Source of the DNA: JAIVHA01 sp965367295
GTDB lineage: Bacteria > Pseudomonadota > Gammaproteobacteria > DSM-19610
DNA: 64,000 nucleotides
Assembly: GCA_965367295.1 (NCBI GenBank)
Contig: CBDUHN010000002.1
Span: 1 to 64,000, forward strand
Direction of reading: 5' to 3'
Shown here one piece after another: positions 60,736-64,000 of this stretch. Positions within the stretch are counted from its first letter, which is position 1; every line of letters starts with the position of its first letter. The notes under the pieces were generated by a model. That model searched no databases. It worked only from the letters and a program-made list of their open reading frames with translations, and had not been told where the DNA came from. Both the position numbers and the translations under genes were made by a program.

Positions 60736-61056
60736 TTAGAACTGCGTCTTGATGGAGCCTTCCGAGCGGTGATGATCGGTCAGCTTTTCCTTGTGTTTCT
60801 TCACCTGGCGATCAAGCTTGTCCACCAGGCCGTCGATGGCAGCATACATGTCATCTTCGATGGCGTCTGCGAACAGGGTGCCGCCGCTGATATGCATGGT
60901 GGCTTCCGCCTTGTGGCGGACCTTTTCCACGCCCAGCACCACGTGGACATCCGTTACGTGATCGAAGTGCCGTTCCAGGCGATCGAACTTGCTGTTCACG
61001 TAATCACGCATCGATTCGGTGATGTCCACATGGTGTCCGGTCAGATTGATATTCAT
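60736..61056 (-). CDS. hpf: Ribosome hibernation promoting factor (short)
   Basis: 106 aa. A short HPF/YfiA-family protein that promotes 100S ribosome formation in stationary phase. Core: INLTGHHVDITESMRDYVNS, VDKLDRQVKKHKEKL. There is no long C-terminal dimerisation domain, so it is the gammaproteobacterial short form. It follows rpoN by 25 bases. Confidence 0.94.
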   Translation of the reverse strand: MNINLTGHHVDITESMRDYVNSKFDRLERHFDHVTDVHVVLGVEKVRHKAEATMHISGGTLFADAIEDDMYAAIDGLVDKLDRQVKKHKEKLTDHHRSEGSIKTQF

Positions 61057-61081
61057 TTAGGAACTCCTCGTCCATTCGCCC

Positions 61082-62614
61082 TTAAGCCAGGCGTTTGCGT
61101 TCATTGGAAGGAGGGATCGACATCGCCTCCCGATACTTTGCGACGGTACGGCGCGCGACATTGATGCCCTGATCGGAGAGCAGGTCGGCGATTTTACTGT
61201 CACTCAAGGGTTTCACGACATTTTCCGCCGCTACCAGCTTTTTGATGATGGCGCGGATTGCGGTGGCGGAACACTCGCCGCCATCGGCCGTGCCCACGTG
61301 GCTGGAAAAGAAAAACTTGAATTCAAAGATGCCGCGCGGCGTGTGCATGTACTTCTGCGTGGTCACGCGCGAGATGGTCGATTCATGCATCTCCACGGCT
61401 TCGGCGACATCGCGCAGTACCAGCGGCTTCATGGCTTCATCCCCGTATTCGAAGAAGCCGCGCTGGTGTTCGACGATGCAGCGGGCAACCTTGAGCAGGG
61501 TTTCGTGGCGACTTTGCAGGCTCTTGAGGAACCAGCGGGCCTCCTGGAGATGGTTGCGCAGGTAGTTGTTGTCATCGCTGTTGTCGGCACGGCGCACCAG
61601 GCTCGCATACTGCTGATTGATGCGTATCCGTGGAATGGCGTCGGTGTTCAGATCCACGACCCACTTACCTTTGCGTTTGAGGACAAATACATCGGGAACC
61701 ACATATTGTGCGGTGTTCTTGGATAACTGGGAACCCGGGCGCGGGTTCATGGACTGAATCAACTCGATGACCTGCTGCAGCTCAGGCTCCGAGAGCTTCA
61801 TGCGCCGCATGAGTTGAGTATAGTCCCGGTTGGCAAGCAGGTTTACGTGTTCGGCCACCAGTTGGCGGGCCTGCTGGATCCAGGGGGTATCGGGATCTAC
61901 CTGGGCCAGCTGGATGCTCAGACATTCTGCCGGTCCACGGGCGCCAACCCCCAGGGGGTCAAACTGCTGAATGCGGTGCAGCACCGCCTCGACCTCATCC
62001 AGCTCCAGGTCGGCGCCTTCGCCCAGTTCCCGTTCCAGACCCTGGTGAATATCCTCAATGGAGCTGGACAGATAGCCGTCATCATTGATGGAATCGATGA
62101 TGGAGGTGGCGATGACCCGGTCGCGATCGCTGAACGGGGTCAGGCCGAGCTGCCACATCAGGTGCTCGTAGAGGCCTTCGCCCTCACTGTTGTGGGTTTC
62201 AAAGAAATCGCGGTTGTTGTCCTCACCGGGGGCGCTGTAGCTGGTCTGCCCCATGTCCCCCATATTCCCCATGTCGAAGGTGTCTTCCCAGGTGCTGTCC
62301 ACCGCCAACTCGTCGGGCATGGTCTCGGTGGCGTTGCGCTCCAGGGCTTCGATGGGTTCGGGAAGTTCGGTTTCCTTTTCCTGCAGTGGACGCTCCGACT
62401 CCTGGCTGCCCCCGTCCTCGGCCGCCATTTCGGCTGGATCGAGCCCTTCGGCATTGTCGCCATCGGCCTGCTCCAGCATCAGGTTGGAGTCGAGTACGGT
62501 TTGCACCTCCAGCTGGAGGTCCAGGGTCGAGAGCTGCAGCAGGCGGATGGCCTGCTGCAGCTGGGGGGTCATGGTGAGGTGTTGACCAAGACGTAACTGA
62601 ATGGATTGCTTCAT
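61082..62614 (-). CDS. rpoN: RNA polymerase sigma-54 factor
   Basis: 510 aa. Region I is MKQSIQLRLGQHLTMTPQLQ, then an acidic region II (about residues 55-155) and the core-binding domain follow. The C-terminal RpoN box ARRTVAKYRE and the helix-turn-helix are present. It recognises -24/-12 promoters such as the one proposed at 19413-19428. Gene order lptA-lptB-rpoN-hpf-ptsN is well conserved. The gap to lptB (62615-62706) is AT-rich and may contain a promoter. Confidence 0.97.
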   Translation of the reverse strand: MKQSIQLRLGQHLTMTPQLQQAIRLLQLSTLDLQLEVQTVLDSNLMLEQADGDNAEGLDPAEMAAEDGGSQESERPLQEKETELPEPIEALERNATETMPDELAVDSTWEDTFDMGNMGDMGQTSYSAPGEDNNRDFFETHNSEGEGLYEHLMWQLGLTPFSDRDRVIATSIIDSINDDGYLSSSIEDIHQGLERELGEGADLELDEVEAVLHRIQQFDPLGVGARGPAECLSIQLAQVDPDTPWIQQARQLVAEHVNLLANRDYTQLMRRMKLSEPELQQVIELIQSMNPRPGSQLSKNTAQYVVPDVFVLKRKGKWVVDLNTDAIPRIRINQQYASLVRRADNSDDNNYLRNHLQEARWFLKSLQSRHETLLKVARCIVEHQRGFFEYGDEAMKPLVLRDVAEAVEMHESTISRVTTQKYMHTPRGIFEFKFFFSSHVGTADGGECSATAIRAIIKKLVAAENVVKPLSDSKIADLLSDQGINVARRTVAKYREAMSIPPSNERKRLA

Positions 62615-62706
62615 ATTTTAGCGAAAGTAACCCGGCTGTGTACGCATGCGCATAATTCTACTGCATTTATTATGCCATTGGGAGAAAAACATCGCTATGC
62701 GGTAAC

Positions 62707-63432
62707 TCATAATTGAAACTGGTCGCCGAGGTAGACCTCGCGTACCTGCTGGTTGCCGAGGATGGCCTGCGGCGGGCCCTCGGCGATGACCCGTCCGCCA
62801 TCCATGATATAGGCGCGGCTGCAGATGCCAAGGGTCTCCCGTACATTGTGGTCCGTAATCAGGATGCCGATTTCCCTGTCTGACAGATGCCGGATGATCC
62901 GCTGGATGTCCACCACCGAAATGGGGTCTACTCCGGCAAAGGGTTCGTCCAGTAGTATGAAACGCGGTTCCGCCGCCAGCGCACGGGCAATCTCCACCCG
63001 GCGCCGTTCACCGCCGGACAGGCTTACCCCTGACTGGTCACGCAAATGGCTGACATGCAGTTCCTGCAGCAACTGATCCAGGCGCTGCTTGCGCTCCATC
63101 GACTTCAGTCCCGGGCGGGTTTCCAGCACTGCCATGATGTTTTGCGCCACCGTGAGCTTGCGGAAGATGGAAGCCTCCTGCGGCAGATAGCCTACGCCTG
63201 CGCGGGCCCGTGCGTGCATGGGTTTGCGGGTCAGATCCTCATCGTCGATATGGATGCGGCCCTGGTCACAGGGTACCAATCCGACAATCATGTAGAAAGA
63301 GGTGGTCTTGCCCGCGCCATTGGGCCCCAGCAGGCCGACCACTTCACCACTGCGGACTTCCACCGTCACATCGCTGACCACTTGTCGCGATTGATAGCGT
63401 TTGCCCAGTTGTTCTGCGCGCAGGATCGTCAT
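62707..63432 (-). CDS. lptB: LPS export ABC transporter ATPase LptB
   Basis: 241-aa ABC ATPase driving lipopolysaccharide extraction with LptFG. Walker A is GPNGAGKT (36-43), the signature is LSGGERRRVEIARAL, and Walker B is FILLDEPFAGVDP. It follows lptA by five bases. Confidence 0.97.
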   Translation of the reverse strand: MTILRAEQLGKRYQSRQVVSDVTVEVRSGEVVGLLGPNGAGKTTSFYMIVGLVPCDQGRIHIDDEDLTRKPMHARARAGVGYLPQEASIFRKLTVAQNIMAVLETRPGLKSMERKQRLDQLLQELHVSHLRDQSGVSLSGGERRRVEIARALAAEPRFILLDEPFAGVDPISVVDIQRIIRHLSDREIGILITDHNVRETLGICSRAYIMDGGRVIAEGPPQAILGNQQVREVYLGDQFQL

Positions 63433-63437
63433 TCCGG

Positions 63438-63962
63438 TTACTTGGTGTCGGGGCTAACGGCAGGCTGTGGCTTGGGCTGAAGGATGATATGTACCCGCTG
63501 GTCGCCACTGCGGTTGCCGGCCTGGACGCGGTCCTGGGGTACATCATAGACGATGCGGTCACTGCGGAAGGTGTTTTTACCCTGCCAGGCCACGGCTTTC
63601 TGTAACAGAATCACCTGCTCCGGGTTGGCATAGTACTCCATGCGCAGCGCCTCGGCGCGCATGTCCTCATCCTTGCCGTCGGGACGCTGTCGATAGGTGG
63701 CAGGTTTGCCAAGCAGGATTACCTTGTCGATGTTTTCGTCCTGGTTATAGACCGTCATGTGATTGCCGGTCAGTACCAGTGTGCCCTGAGTGACCTTCAC
63801 GTTGCCGGTATAGATACTGATACCTTTCTGTTCATCTAGCTCCGCCTGATCCGCTTCGATGTGCATGGGTTGCTGGCGATCGGAAGACAGCGCCCATGCC
63901 GGAGAATGGGGCAGTGCGGACAGTAGCAGACACCATAGCAGCTTAGGGTTGATTCGGCTCAT
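63438..63962 (-). CDS. lptA: Lipopolysaccharide periplasmic bridge protein LptA
   Basis: 174 aa. A signal peptide (ending SPAWA-L) is followed by an OstA-type jellyroll repeat, with QPMHIEADQAELDEQKGISIY and GNVKVTQGTLVLTGNHMTVY. It carries LPS across the periplasm. Its start overlaps the lptC 3' end by 20 bases, so translation may be coupled. Confidence 0.95.
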   Translation of the reverse strand: MSRINPKLLWCLLLSALPHSPAWALSSDRQQPMHIEADQAELDEQKGISIYTGNVKVTQGTLVLTGNHMTVYNQDENIDKVILLGKPATYRQRPDGKDEDMRAEALRMEYYANPEQVILLQKAVAWQGKNTFRSDRIVYDVPQDRVQAGNRSGDQRVHIILQPKPQPAVSPDTK

Positions 63963-64000
63963 GTATACCTCGTACTTGAGACAGTAAATGCATGCGACCC
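63943..64000 (-). CDS. lptC: LptC, C-terminal end only (cut by window edge)
   Basis: Reading frame ending at TAA 63945-63943 translates as GRMHLLSQVRGIHEPNQP, matching the end of LptC proteins (LLSxVRGxYEP). LptC is the inner-membrane bitopic member of the Lpt complex. Only 18 codons are in the window; the rest lies beyond base 64000. Confidence 0.8.
   Translation of the reverse strand, partial: GRMHLLSQVRGIHEPNQP

Noticed and set aside
1..64000. CRISPR array, prophage or complete insertion sequence
   Set aside because: No regularly spaced repeats, phage genes or transposase genes are visible.

Overview
The window is a GC-rich chromosomal segment of a gammaproteobacterium. The gene orders miaB-phoH-ybeY-corC-lnt, leuS-lptE-holA-proA-nadD-rsfS-rlmH-maf-rng-yhdP and lptC-lptA-lptB-rpoN-hpf-ptsN-hprK-rapZ support this. 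HPr kinase beside a man-type EIIA, hydrogenase maturation genes, a type II NADH dehydrogenase and a VPLPA-CTERM protein suggest a free-living Chromatiales-like or related lineage rather than an enteric. That placement is inference.

Layout. 1-143: 3' end of RNase P RNA. 0.3-5.8 kb (+): miaB, phoH-like, ybeY, corC, lnt. 5.9-38.5 kb: accessory block, almost all on the minus strand. It holds a two-domain kinase, a CPA2 antiporter, hupE-hypE-hypF, an exported EF-hand protein (+), rnk, small unknowns, a methyltransferase, a cspA-type gene, an NCS1 permease with a MetX-like hydrolase behind a sigma54-type promoter, NDH-2, sthA and a roughly 0.7 kb inverted-repeat island. After that come a MoxR/DUF58/Bat operon, an Aer-like receptor (+) with a sigma28-like promoter, a PilU-type ATPase, a GGDEF-EAL protein, an alpha/beta hydrolase, a YbeL-like zinc-ribbon protein and a VPLPA-CTERM protein.

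38.8-53.6 kb (+): leuS, lptE, holA, proA, nadD, rsfS, rlmH, maf, rng, yhdP, a small exported protein and a nitrilase-family gene. 53.6-64 kb (-): yjgA, mgtE, then ptsI-ptsH-EIIA-rapZ-hprK-ptsN-hpf-rpoN and lptB-lptA-lptC (lptC cut by the window edge).

Together the genes cover envelope biogenesis (Lnt, LptA/B/C/E, YhdP), ribosome and tRNA maturation (MiaB, YbeY, RsfS, RlmH, LeuS, YjgA, Hpf), a regulatory phosphotransferase chain with no sugar permease in view, and redox and hydrogenase-related functions. Most of the window is ordinary. The most interesting items are the sigma54-type promoter in front of the permease-hydrolase pair, a family of about ten dispersed intergenic palindromes, and the 81-nt inverted repeats (one mismatch) that bound an island of nested hairpins. 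No CRISPR array, complete insertion sequence, prophage or intact tRNA gene was seen.
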